Below, one piece after another: positions 1 to 7,655 of a DNA stretch of 40,099 bases. This stretch comes from an uncultured Prevotellaceae bacterium (GTDB lineage Bacteria > Bacteroidota > Bacteroidia > Bacteroidales > Bacteroidaceae). Position 1 is the stretch's first letter. Each line of letters starts with the position of its first letter. Position numbers and translations under genes: made by a program. The notes beneath the pieces were generated by a model that saw only the letters and a list, made by a program, of their open reading frames with translations, had not been told where the DNA came from and made no database searches. The DNA is taken from positions 1 through 40,099 of the forward strand of contig CACXYH010000015.1 in assembly GCA_902771785.1 (NCBI GenBank). Direction: 5' to 3'.

Positions 1-31
1 AAAAATAGCTAACGTTTTAAATTCTTGAAGT

Positions 32-148
32 ATGAAAGGTAAGGAAGCTTGGAAGTTCGCTCTTCAAATCATTTCGAGCATCATCACGGCCATCATCACC
101 GCCCTCAGCACCACCTCGTGCATGGGTCACGGCCCAATAGGGTTCTAG
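32..148 (+). CDS. Small hydrophobic protein, 38 aa, resembling the Bacteroidota 'smalltalk' family
   Basis: An ATG-to-TAG frame encodes 38 residues. It begins MKGKEAWKFALQ, continues with a short hydrophobic helix rich in Ile, Thr and Ala, and ends TTSCMGHGPIGF. From memory this matches the layout of the tiny 'smalltalk' proteins annotated in Bacteroides and Prevotella (MKK-x-W-K-x-x-LQ, Ile/Thr/Ala-rich helix, TSC near the C-terminus), which are often found beside HU-type DNA-binding genes. No function is known to me. It could be a membrane peptide. The gene reads toward manA and shares its terminator. Any promoter lies at or beyond the window edge, so an upstream partner gene cannot be seen. 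The match is from recall, not a database search. Confidence 0.55.
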   Translation: MKGKEAWKFALQIISSIITAIITALSTTSCMGHGPIGF

Positions 149-194
149 GCATAGCCAAGCGGGCAAGCTCGAGTGCTGACGAACAAAATCTGAC

Positions 195-238
195 AAAAAA
201 GCTGACGGCAAACATGATGCTTTGCCGCCAGCCTTTTT
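195..238. terminator. Bidirectional intrinsic terminator between the small ORF and manA
   Basis: The arms GCTGACGGCAAA (201-212) and TTTGCCGCCAGC (221-232) pair with a single A/C mismatch around an 8-base loop. The stem is flanked by an A-run on the left and a T-run on the right, so it can end transcripts from both sides. It lies 46 bases after the small ORF stop and about 30 bases after the manA stop. Confidence 0.8.
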
Positions 239-266
239 GAAATTATAATTGCATGTAGAAATGCAT

Positions 267-1229
267 CTACACATGCGTCTCTAATACGGTGAGGGTTCCG
301 CTCAGCTCGATGCTGGTGGTGGTGGCTGGCAGCAGGAGGGTGTGGCCTGCCTGCAGGGGGATGCGGTCGCCATCGATGGTGAGCGTGCCGCTGCCTTTGA
401 CGGCTATGAGCACGACGAAGCTGTCGATGGTCGTGTAGTCGAGCGCAGCGGTGCCCTTGACGGTGATGACGGCGGTGCGGAAGTAGGGGCAGCTGACGAC
501 CTCGACCGACTGGTTGGGCAGCGGCTCGTAGTGCGTGCGATAGTCGGCGGCCACGCGATAGTCGATGCTCTCGGCGGCCTGCTGGGTGTGGAGCTCGCGC
601 GGCTGTCCGTTCTTGTCGCGGCGGTCGTAGTCGTAGATGCGGTAGGTGACGTCGCTGGTCTGCTGGATTTCGGCCACGAAGCAGCCGCTGCCGATGGCGT
701 GGATGCGTCCTGCGGGGATGAAGAACACGTCGCCCTCGCCGACGTTGTAGCGTGCCAGGGCGTCGCAGATGGTGTTGTCGGCCACCCGCTGTTTGTAGTC
801 CTCGGGCGTGAGCTGCATGCTGAGTCCGCTGTAGAGGAAGGCCGTGGGGGCCGACTCCATGACGAACCACATCTCGGTCTTGCCGCGCGGCTTGCCGTGG
901 CGATGGGCTACTTCGTCGTTGGGGTGTACCTGGATGCTCAGGTCCTGATGGGCGTCGATGAACTTGATGAGCAGCGGAAACTCGCGGCCGAAGCGCTCGT
1001 AGTTCTGCTGTCCCATGAGCGCTGGGCCCAGTGCGGCCACTACTTCGTTGAGCGTCTGGCCGTCGAAGGGGCCTCCGCAGACGACGGTCTCGCTGCCAGG
1101 CACGCCCGACAGTTCCCAGCTCTCGCCGACGCCCTCAGGGGCATCGGCGAGCTGTTTGAGTTTTGCAATCTTATCTCCGCCCCACAGCGTCTGTTTGAGC
1201 AGGGGCTTGAAGGATAGGTATTTTATCAT
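267..1229 (-). CDS. manA: Mannose-6-phosphate isomerase, type I (cupin)
   Basis: This 320-residue cytosolic protein interconverts mannose-6-phosphate and fructose-6-phosphate. The type I isomerase zinc-site signature is visible: QVHPND (Gln100, His102), Glu119 in KTEMW, and His177 in IPAGRIHAIGSG. Arg197 in TSDVTYRIYDYDR fits the conserved catalytic arginine. The length fits the short bacterial class. The start codon is 6 bases after the GH36 stop, so the two genes are surely co-transcribed. In this locus it is the last step of mannan catabolism, taking mannose-6-phosphate derived from GH130-made mannose-1-phosphate into glycolysis. The intervening phosphomannomutase is not in the window. Confidence 0.93.
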   Translation of the reverse strand: MIKYLSFKPLLKQTLWGGDKIAKLKQLADAPEGVGESWELSGVPGSETVVCGGPFDGQTLNEVVAALGPALMGQQNYERFGREFPLLIKFIDAHQDLSIQVHPNDEVAHRHGKPRGKTEMWFVMESAPTAFLYSGLSMQLTPEDYKQRVADNTICDALARYNVGEGDVFFIPAGRIHAIGSGCFVAEIQQTSDVTYRIYDYDRRDKNGQPRELHTQQAAESIDYRVAADYRTHYEPLPNQSVEVVSCPYFRTAVITVKGTAALDYTTIDSFVVLIAVKGSGTLTIDGDRIPLQAGHTLLLPATTTSIELSGTLTVLETHV

Positions 1230-1235
1230 TTTTCG

Positions 1236-3428
1236 TTATTTCAGTTCGAACACTCGCGAGGCGTAGTCTTCCCACAGGGGCACCTCGATGCCTACGTCCA
1301 TGAGGAAACGGCCCGTGAACTGCTTGCCGTCGAGCTTGCAGGCTTTCTCGCCCACGCGGATGTTGCGCTCTGTGAGCGTGTAGGTCTTCGTGGGGTTGAG
1401 GCCGGCCAGGCGCAGGCGGGGCAGGGGCTGGTCGTAGAAGTTCTCTATCTTGTAGACGAAGAGCACGGCGTGGTTTTTGGCGTCGTCGGCATAGAGCAGG
1501 CTGCTGACTCCCTTGCGGTCGTAGGGCGACAGCAGGCGATAGAGGTTGCCGGTCTGGATGATGGGGCGCAGCTGCTTGTAGTCAGCGAAGCAGGTGGTGC
1601 ACTGCTGGCGCTCCTCCTGCGTCATGTCCTTGGGCTGCAGCTCGATGCCGAGGCGTCCGCTCATGGCCACGTCGCAGCGGAACTTCACGGGGATGACGCG
1701 CTTGCCCGTGTTCCAGTAGGGCACGTGGTTGATGTGCTGGGCCATGGCGTTGGCGGGGAAGAAGAGCGAGGTGCCGTACTGCATGTAGACGCGCTGCAGG
1801 GCATCGGTGTTGTCGCTCACCCAGAACTCGTCGAAGTAGGGCAGCAGGCCGTAGTTGGCGCGTCCGCCGCCTGAGGCGCAGTCTTGAATGACGAGGTTGG
1901 GATACTTCTCGCGCACGCGCTTCAGCACTTTCAGCAGGCCGAGGTGGTAGTCGACGTAGATGTTGCTCTGCTTCTGGCGGGGCAGGTAGCTGGAGCCGTA
2001 GTTCTCGATGCTGGCGTTGGCGTCCCACTTGATGTAGGCAATCTCAGGATACTGCGTCATGAGGTTGTCGACCACGCCGAAGACGAAGTCCTGCACCTTG
2101 GGGTTGGTCAGGTCGAGCACCACCTGGGTGCCGCCGCGTCCCTTGCGCAGGTCGCGTCCTGGGCGCTGCAGCACCCAGTCGGGATGCTGCTCGAAGAGCT
2201 CACTGGTGGTGTTGGTCATCTCCGGCTCAATCCAGATGCCGAACTTGATGTTGCGTTGGCGGGCGGCGTCGGTGAGGGCCTTGATGCCGTTGGGCAGCTT
2301 CTGCTTGTCGACCACCCAGTCGCCGAGGCTCGAATTGTCGACCTTGCGGGGATATTTGTTGCCAAACCATCCGTCGTCGAGCACGAAGAGCTCGCCGCCG
2401 AAGCTGGCAATGTCGTCCATCATCTTGATGACCTTCTCCTCGGTCACGTCGAGGTAGATGCCTTCCCACGAGTTCAGCAGGATGTCGCCTGTCTGCATGC
2501 CGCGGTGCAGCATGCCTTCCTTGCGGGCCCAGTCGTGGAAGATGCGGCTCACGCCGCTCATGCCCTCATTGCTGTAGGCCAGTGCCAGGTGGGGCGTCTC
2601 GAAGGGCTGCTTGGGGTCGAGCACGTATTCGCTGGCCGTCGGGTCGATGCCGGCATAGATGTGGTGCTCCTTGTGCGAGATGGTGTTCATGCGCAGCTCG
2701 AAGTTGCCACTCCAGCAGAGGGCCATGCCGATGGTGCGGCCCGTGAGCTCCTGCGGCTTCCCGTCGAGCGAGAGCATGAGCTCAGGTGCGTCGAGGTGGG
2801 AGTTGCGCGCTCCGTCGCTGTTGCGTATGGTCTTCACTCCCTGTGTGAGCGGCTCCTGGGTGGGACCGGCCTCGCTGGCCCAGTTGCCGTGCAGGTGGGT
2901 CACCCACACATCGCCCTGGCGCAGCACCAGATGGCCTGAGTCGAAGCGCTTCAGCGTGATGGCCTTCTTCTCCTGATGCGTGATTTCCGTCCAGGTCTCA
3001 ATCACGTCGACGTGCTTATAGGCCTTGTAGAACAGCTTCACGGTGACGGGCATCAGCTTGTCTTGCATCGTGAACGTGTGGACGACGGCACGGCCGTTGT
3101 CAGCCTTGCTGTAGTCGACGACCTGCATCTCCAGGTTCTGGTCGCCGTCCATGTGCTGCACCTGCAAGGCGGGCAGGTGGGTGGCGCCCACGCTGCCGAA
3201 GGCGGGCAGGGCCTCGAAACTGAGTTCACTGCCGGCATCGCGCAGTTCGCGCAGGGTGGCGCTCTTGTCTCCGTAATACGACTCGCGCAGGTCGCCGCCC
3301 TCCCATGCGGTGAGCAGCAGTTGCGTGTTAGGTGTTTCCACCACTACTTCGCCTTGCCAGGCCATTGTCTTTGCGGGCGTCAGCGCACTCAGCACCAATC
3401 CCCATGCCAGTAGTTGTTTCAGCTTCAT
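1236..3428 (-). CDS. Alpha-galactosidase, GH36, secreted
   Basis: This 730-residue protein has a cleavable signal peptide (about residues 1-23, ending TMA) and no lipobox, so it is probably periplasmic. The GH36 order is present: an N-terminal beta-sandwich (about 25-310), a TIM barrel with LDDGWFG (350-356), the nucleophile Asp469 in YIKWDAN, CASGGGR (517-523), acid/base Asp539 in FWVSDNTDA, and a C-terminal beta domain. The family removes alpha-1,6-galactose side chains, which suits galactomannan. It sits 16 bases after the STAS gene and 6 bases before manA, so it shares a transcript with both. Substrate is inferred from context. Activity on raffinose-type sugars is also possible. Confidence 0.92.
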   Translation of the reverse strand: MKLKQLLAWGLVLSALTPAKTMAWQGEVVVETPNTQLLLTAWEGGDLRESYYGDKSATLRELRDAGSELSFEALPAFGSVGATHLPALQVQHMDGDQNLEMQVVDYSKADNGRAVVHTFTMQDKLMPVTVKLFYKAYKHVDVIETWTEITHQEKKAITLKRFDSGHLVLRQGDVWVTHLHGNWASEAGPTQEPLTQGVKTIRNSDGARNSHLDAPELMLSLDGKPQELTGRTIGMALCWSGNFELRMNTISHKEHHIYAGIDPTASEYVLDPKQPFETPHLALAYSNEGMSGVSRIFHDWARKEGMLHRGMQTGDILLNSWEGIYLDVTEEKVIKMMDDIASFGGELFVLDDGWFGNKYPRKVDNSSLGDWVVDKQKLPNGIKALTDAARQRNIKFGIWIEPEMTNTTSELFEQHPDWVLQRPGRDLRKGRGGTQVVLDLTNPKVQDFVFGVVDNLMTQYPEIAYIKWDANASIENYGSSYLPRQKQSNIYVDYHLGLLKVLKRVREKYPNLVIQDCASGGGRANYGLLPYFDEFWVSDNTDALQRVYMQYGTSLFFPANAMAQHINHVPYWNTGKRVIPVKFRCDVAMSGRLGIELQPKDMTQEERQQCTTCFADYKQLRPIIQTGNLYRLLSPYDRKGVSSLLYADDAKNHAVLFVYKIENFYDQPLPRLRLAGLNPTKTYTLTERNIRVGEKACKLDGKQFTGRFLMDVGIEVPLWEDYASRVFELK

Positions 3429-3444
3429 TGTCTTGTATGTGTTG

Positions 3445-3747
3445 TTAGCGGATGATGAACAGGGTAGAGAAACCTGTCATTTTGAATACTTTGTCTATTT
3501 CTTCGTTGATGTTCTGGATGGTGACTTTTCCACCTTTGGCAGATGCTTCTTTGCGGATGGTGAGGAAAAGGCGCAGACCAGAGCTGCTGATGTAGTCGAG
3601 ATGGGTGCAGTCTAGGATAATCTCTTTGTCGGCATTCTCGAGCAGCGGAGCGATTTCCTGTTGGGCTTTGACGGCTGCAGGGGTGTCGAGACGTCCGCTG
3701 ACAGTTGTGAACAGGACTCCGTTTTGTTCGTTGACTTCGAAAATCAT
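3445..3747 (-). CDS. STAS-domain protein, anti-sigma factor antagonist-like (SpoIIAA/RsbV type)
   Basis: This 100-residue single-domain protein has the STAS pattern: N-terminal beta strands, VSGRLDT (16-22), the strand EIILDCTHLDYIS, then SSGLRLFL. The SSG motif at 54-57 aligns with the phosphorylation site of SpoIIAA/RsbV, with Ser55 the likeliest target. Such proteins switch partners with an RsbW-type kinase and are dephosphorylated by PP2C phosphatases. A protein carrying both activities is encoded at 7640-10021. No sigma factor is in the window, so the downstream target is unknown. The start codon lies 18 bases after a very strong hairpin (3766-3808), and GH36 follows within 16 bases. Confidence 0.88.
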   Translation of the reverse strand: MIFEVNEQNGVLFTTVSGRLDTPAAVKAQQEIAPLLENADKEIILDCTHLDYISSSGLRLFLTIRKEASAKGGKVTIQNINEEIDKVFKMTGFSTLFIIR

Positions 3748-3765
3748 TCTTTTTTTTGTTTGGCT

Positions 3766-3808
3766 ACAAAAACGTATTCTCCGAACAGAAGGGAGAATAC
3801 GTTTTTGT
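3766..3808 (-). terminator. Perfect 17-bp hairpin before the STAS gene (terminator or attenuator)
   Basis: Arms 3766-3782 and 3792-3808 are exact reverse complements, 17 base pairs, around a 9-base loop. In the minus-strand transcript the 3' arm ends GUUUUUGU. The hairpin lies about 16 bases after the lipoprotein stop and 18 bases before the STAS start. There is no room for a promoter between it and STAS, so it probably sets read-through, or protects or processes the mRNA. Confidence 0.7.
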
Positions 3809-3824
3809 GGAGTTAATATGAGTC

Positions 3825-4625
3825 TTAATCAATAAGGGCAGCGCGGGCAGCTGCAATCTTGTCCTTTGCAGCTTCGAGCTGGGTCTTCAGTTCGTCGACA
3901 GAAGTGGCGTTGAGCACGCTAAGCGGAGCGAGTGCATCGGCAACGGGCTTCACTTCGGGGTCGTACTGAGCCAGACGGTTGATGGCGTCGAGGATGACTA
4001 CAATGCGGAAGGTGACGTTGTCGGCGGCCTTGTCGTCGAACACGCTGAGGAACTTCTCGCTGTTCTGGTTGGCAATGTAGAGCTGTTCAACGATAGCAGC
4101 GGCAGCCAGCTGCCAGAAGTAGTTGATGCGACCGTTCTGCTCCATGTTCTCGTAAAGAGCCTGAGTGGTCTCAAAGATGGTGCTGGCATCGTCAATGTCC
4201 TTGAAAGCAGGATCGTTGACGTCGGCAGCCAGCTTGGCAATGGCTTTGTCGTAATCTTCAACAGGCATCTCGTAGATGGCGGCAATCTTCTTGTCGATGT
4301 TGAGAGCGCTCAGAATGCGATACTTCTCGGCAAGGGTAGTGGCCTCGTCGGCAACTGTTGCACTGAGCAGATAGTCGGGCTTTACCTGCTTCTCTTCCTT
4401 GGTCAGGGTCAGACCACCTTCGCCTTCGGTGAGGAAGGGCAGCTGGGGAAGTTCGCTGAGCTGTGCCGAGATGCTGTCCAAATGCATCTTGATGCTGGCT
4501 TCAATCTGCGTCTGTTCGAAACTCTTTTCTTCCTGGGCCTGTTCGGTGGCCTGAGTCTTCTTGCCTCCGCAGGCTGCAAAGGCGATGGCAACGAATGCAA
4601 TTGCTAATACTGATAATTTTTTCAT
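3825..4625 (-). CDS. Putative lipoprotein of unknown function
   Basis: This 266-residue protein starts MKKLSVLAIAFVAIAFAAC, a type II signal peptide with the lipid cysteine at residue 19, followed by GGKKTQATEQ. Cysteine is not followed by an Asp/Glu run, so surface export is not suggested. The rest is predicted mostly alpha-helical, acidic and Ala/Leu-rich, with no catalytic motif I recognise. It sits 36 bases after the ABC transporter gene and before the STAS gene, so it may be an accessory of the transporter or of the signalling block. I do not recognise the family. Confidence 0.8.
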   Translation of the reverse strand: MKKLSVLAIAFVAIAFAACGGKKTQATEQAQEEKSFEQTQIEASIKMHLDSISAQLSELPQLPFLTEGEGGLTLTKEEKQVKPDYLLSATVADEATTLAEKYRILSALNIDKKIAAIYEMPVEDYDKAIAKLAADVNDPAFKDIDDASTIFETTQALYENMEQNGRINYFWQLAAAAIVEQLYIANQNSEKFLSVFDDKAADNVTFRIVVILDAINRLAQYDPEVKPVADALAPLSVLNATSVDELKTQLEAAKDKIAAARAALID

Positions 4626-4661
4626 TGTTTTTAATTTTAAGATATTAATATGTATGAAATG

Positions 4662-7559
4662 TTAATTGTTCTCTTTTCTGAGGTAGCGCCCTGGACAGTC
4701 GGTCATGAGTAGCAGGACGGCGATGATTGCCATGAGAAGCAGGACACTCATGTTGAACCACAACGTCTTGACGGTACACGTCCCTACAATCTTCTCGCTG
4801 CTATAGAAGGGGGCGCGACCAAATTTGCTTTGAGGAGTGAGGAACACGATGCCTGTGCGGGCAACGATGTGGTTGTCTACGACATCGAGCATGCGTTTTT
4901 GGTCTGCTCCTATCACGCAGTCTTCCAAGTTCAGATTGTGGTTGTCGCGCTTTAGCTGCACAAGGGCCTCCTTGCCCTCTTCCCTGATGAAACTGCTGAC
5001 AAGGGCATCGCTTCGGAGCGTAGCTTGGTTGCTGCGACTGGTCAGCAAGTCTTCTGCCTGTTGCATGTATGCCTTCAGCGACTCGTAGGATTCGTCGCCA
5101 TTGTAAGGTTCCATGTTGCAGTAGTTTGTGAGGATTGGCAGATTGGTACGGATTATTTCAAGATGCTTTGAATCTACAGGCTTGCCATGTTGGGCCTCAC
5201 TCTTCATGGTTTCGAGCTGCGATTGCAGTTCATAGAGGAATCCCATGTTGTAGTACTGTGTCTCGAATTTCTCCTTGTCGCTTTCAAAGAAATGGGCCTC
5301 ATAGCTGTTGTCGGTAAACGAAGTGACGGCCAGTGCCTCGTAGGCCCAGCGGGAAGGAATCAGGTCGCCTATCAGCGGTACGTTGCCTGTGGTGCTTTTA
5401 GGCGAAAGGTCGTTGAAACTGACTACCAATCCGCAAAGCAGTATCTGAGGAATAAGCAAAATGGGAATACTGATGTAGATAGCAACGATGGAGCTGAGAC
5501 ACTGTGATAGCAACAATCCAGTGAGACTGGCCAGCATGGCAGTGGCAAACAAGATGAGCCACCACTCCCAGAACAGTCCGTGCAGCCCCATGATGGTATT
5601 GCCCACAAGGATGAAGAGCAGGGTCTGAATGAGGGAGACACCAATCATGTAGATAATCTTAGACCAGATGTAACTTCCATAGGACAGGTGGAGGAAACGT
5701 TCGCGCTTGAGCAAAGCTCTGTCCTTGATGATTTCCTCTGCGCTACCACTCATGCCGGTAAAGGTGGCTACGATGATTGCCATAAAGAAATAGCTCACCA
5801 TGTTTTTGTTGTTCATCACCGTGTAGCCTTCTGGAGGTGCATAGCGGGTAAGCATGGCACAGATGCAAGCCAAGAGGGGTGCTTCAAGCAAGGTGATGCA
5901 CAGATATTGAAGGTTGGTTATCTTGGTCTTGATGTTGCGGTTCAAAAAGATGAACAGCTGTTTGAGTGCATTTGGCTTCTTCTGGTCGGAATGCGGAATA
6001 GACGAAACGGCAGGGGCAGGCATCTCGCTGCGATGCTTCAGGTAGAGCTCATGCCAGTCTTGCGGACTCATCTTTCGTTCGTCGGAAGGCTCGCCTATGT
6101 TGCTGAGGGCTTTCTCGTCGATGATGTTCAGCACAATCTCCGGATTCACGTTGCCACAGGTGGGGCAAGCACTCGTCTCTGCATCGGCATAGTTGGCTGC
6201 TTTCTTGAAATAGGTGATGGCATCGATGGGATTTCCGTCGAACACCGGATACCCTCCTTTGTCGAGCAGCCATAGACGGTCGAAGAGCTTGTAGACATCA
6301 CTGGATGGCTGGTGGATGTTTACCACGATGAGCTTGCCCTTCAAGGTCTGCTCCTTCAGCAGGTTAATGACTTTCTCTGTGTCGGCAGACGAAAGTCCCG
6401 ACGTGGGTTCGTCAAGGAACAGTACGGCGGGTTCGCGAATCAATTCCAGGGCGATGTTCAGGCGTTTGCGCTGTCCGCCAGAGATATACTTGTTGAGGGC
6501 AGAGCCCACCTTGAGGTCTTTGATGGCATCGAGTCCTAAGTCCTTCAGCGTTTTCGTTACGTGCTCGTCTATCTCCTGGGCAGACAGACCTTCGAAGCAT
6601 AGCTTAGCAGTGAACCAAAGGTTCTGATATACCGTAAGCTCTTCTATCAGAAGGTCGTCTTGTGGAACAAAGCCTATCAGGTCTTTGGCCTCTGGTTCCG
6701 CAATATCATGTCCGTTGATGGTGATGGTGCCTTGCTGAGGCTTCAGTGTGCCGTTGAGCAGCGACAGCAGGGTAGTCTTGCCAGTACCCGATCCACCCAT
6801 GATGGCCAGTAATTCTCCGTTCTTCAAGGTGAAGCTAAAGTTGTGCATGCCGTTGTCGCTGTTGGGGAATCGGAAGTTGATGTCGCGTCCACAGAATTCA
6901 ACAGCCTCTTGGTGCTTGTCTCCCTCCTTTTCTTCGTATGCCTTGATGATGCTGGAGTAGTAGACAGGCATCGCATTCCTGTTTTTCAGCACACTGCTCT
7001 GTATCCACAGCTGATATGTTCCTGGCAGAACTGGTACGTCGTTGAAGAGTACGGTGTCGCTGCCCAGGTAGGAGAACAGCAGAAGCTTTGTCCTTGAGTC
7101 GAGCAGGGTCTTTATCTTACCGTCGAAGCCTTCCATCTGGTGCAGTTTCACGCAGTTTGACTCACGATTGTCCACGAAGTCGACAAAGTCATTAAACTGT
7201 TCTTCGGGGATGAAGAACTTCTCTGCCATTGTCTTGAACATATCGTTGTCTTTCGTGCAGTTGCAGCCGCAGAACTCCATGAGTCGCAACAGCAGCAGGG
7301 CCTCTTCCGTGGGGCGTATCTTTCCGTGGAGAGTGGAGCAGATGGAGCTTACTGTATCCTGGGTGTTCAGATTGTCGGTCATCTCGTAGGCCAGGCGCAT
7401 ATCGCTGTACAGGTCGAGATAAATATCCGTGTTGCGTATTCCAAAGTGATGACGTAAATAGCTTACGAGCATTTCTTTTGCCCGCTCCTCGTCAACTTGC
7501 TCTACTTCTCCAAAGAGAGCAAACAGACTTACGAAACTCGATAGTATGACGTCGGTCAT
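4662..7559 (-). CDS. ABCG-like ABC transporter (ATPase and permease fused) with helical N-terminal domain
   Basis: This 965-residue protein has three parts. Residues 1 to about 210 form a helical region that looks TerB-like. About 215-450 is an ABC ATPase with Walker A GGSGTGKTT (255-263), signature ISGGQRKR (359-366) and Walker B VLFLDEPTSGLS (379-390). The GGQRKR and DEPTSGLS wording is typical of the ABCG/White type. About 545-800 is an ABC-2 permease with several hydrophobic helices, then a soluble segment of about 130 residues and a last helix near 935-955. A CPTCG motif lies at 465-469 between the ATPase and permease. The substrate is unknown. Position between the SpoIIE-type gene and the lipoprotein suggests a shared role in envelope or export rather than sugar uptake. 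Confidence 0.85.
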   Translation of the reverse strand: MTDVILSSFVSLFALFGEVEQVDEERAKEMLVSYLRHHFGIRNTDIYLDLYSDMRLAYEMTDNLNTQDTVSSICSTLHGKIRPTEEALLLLRLMEFCGCNCTKDNDMFKTMAEKFFIPEEQFNDFVDFVDNRESNCVKLHQMEGFDGKIKTLLDSRTKLLLFSYLGSDTVLFNDVPVLPGTYQLWIQSSVLKNRNAMPVYYSSIIKAYEEKEGDKHQEAVEFCGRDINFRFPNSDNGMHNFSFTLKNGELLAIMGGSGTGKTTLLSLLNGTLKPQQGTITINGHDIAEPEAKDLIGFVPQDDLLIEELTVYQNLWFTAKLCFEGLSAQEIDEHVTKTLKDLGLDAIKDLKVGSALNKYISGGQRKRLNIALELIREPAVLFLDEPTSGLSSADTEKVINLLKEQTLKGKLIVVNIHQPSSDVYKLFDRLWLLDKGGYPVFDGNPIDAITYFKKAANYADAETSACPTCGNVNPEIVLNIIDEKALSNIGEPSDERKMSPQDWHELYLKHRSEMPAPAVSSIPHSDQKKPNALKQLFIFLNRNIKTKITNLQYLCITLLEAPLLACICAMLTRYAPPEGYTVMNNKNMVSYFFMAIIVATFTGMSGSAEEIIKDRALLKRERFLHLSYGSYIWSKIIYMIGVSLIQTLLFILVGNTIMGLHGLFWEWWLILFATAMLASLTGLLLSQCLSSIVAIYISIPILLIPQILLCGLVVSFNDLSPKSTTGNVPLIGDLIPSRWAYEALAVTSFTDNSYEAHFFESDKEKFETQYYNMGFLYELQSQLETMKSEAQHGKPVDSKHLEIIRTNLPILTNYCNMEPYNGDESYESLKAYMQQAEDLLTSRSNQATLRSDALVSSFIREEGKEALVQLKRDNHNLNLEDCVIGADQKRMLDVVDNHIVARTGIVFLTPQSKFGRAPFYSSEKIVGTCTVKTLWFNMSVLLLMAIIAVLLLMTDCPGRYLRKENN

Positions 7560-7576
7560 CGCTTGTTTTAAGTTTG

Positions 7577-7584
7577 CAAATTTA
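7577..7584 (-). promoter_or_regulatory. Candidate -7 element upstream of the ABC transporter gene
   Basis: The minus strand reads TAAATTTG, an exact match to the Bacteroidota -7 consensus TAnnTTTG, 18 bases before the start codon. No clear TTG element is seen 19-21 bases further upstream, and the leader would be very short. A possible terminator lies just upstream. Together they could separate this block from the upstream genes. Confidence 0.35.
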
Positions 7585-7620
7585 TTAAAAATTATCAGAT
7601 ACTACGCCATGAGCGCAGTT

Positions 7621-7655
7621 AAAAAGCTTTAAATGGCTCTTATTTGAGCTTTTTT
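7621..7655 (-). terminator. Possible intrinsic terminator at the end of the SpoIIE-type gene
   Basis: AAAAAGCT (7621-7628) and AGCTTTTT (7647-7654) are reverse complements, with an inner GCTC/GAGC pair. The hairpin overlaps the stop codon of the upstream gene and the minus-strand transcript ends in a U-run. It is moderately strong at best. Confidence 0.4.

Noticed and set aside
342-1217. Long plus-strand open frame opposite manA
   Set aside because: It is the complement of a strongly supported gene. High GC coding DNA keeps the opposite strand open, and its protein has no recognisable motif.
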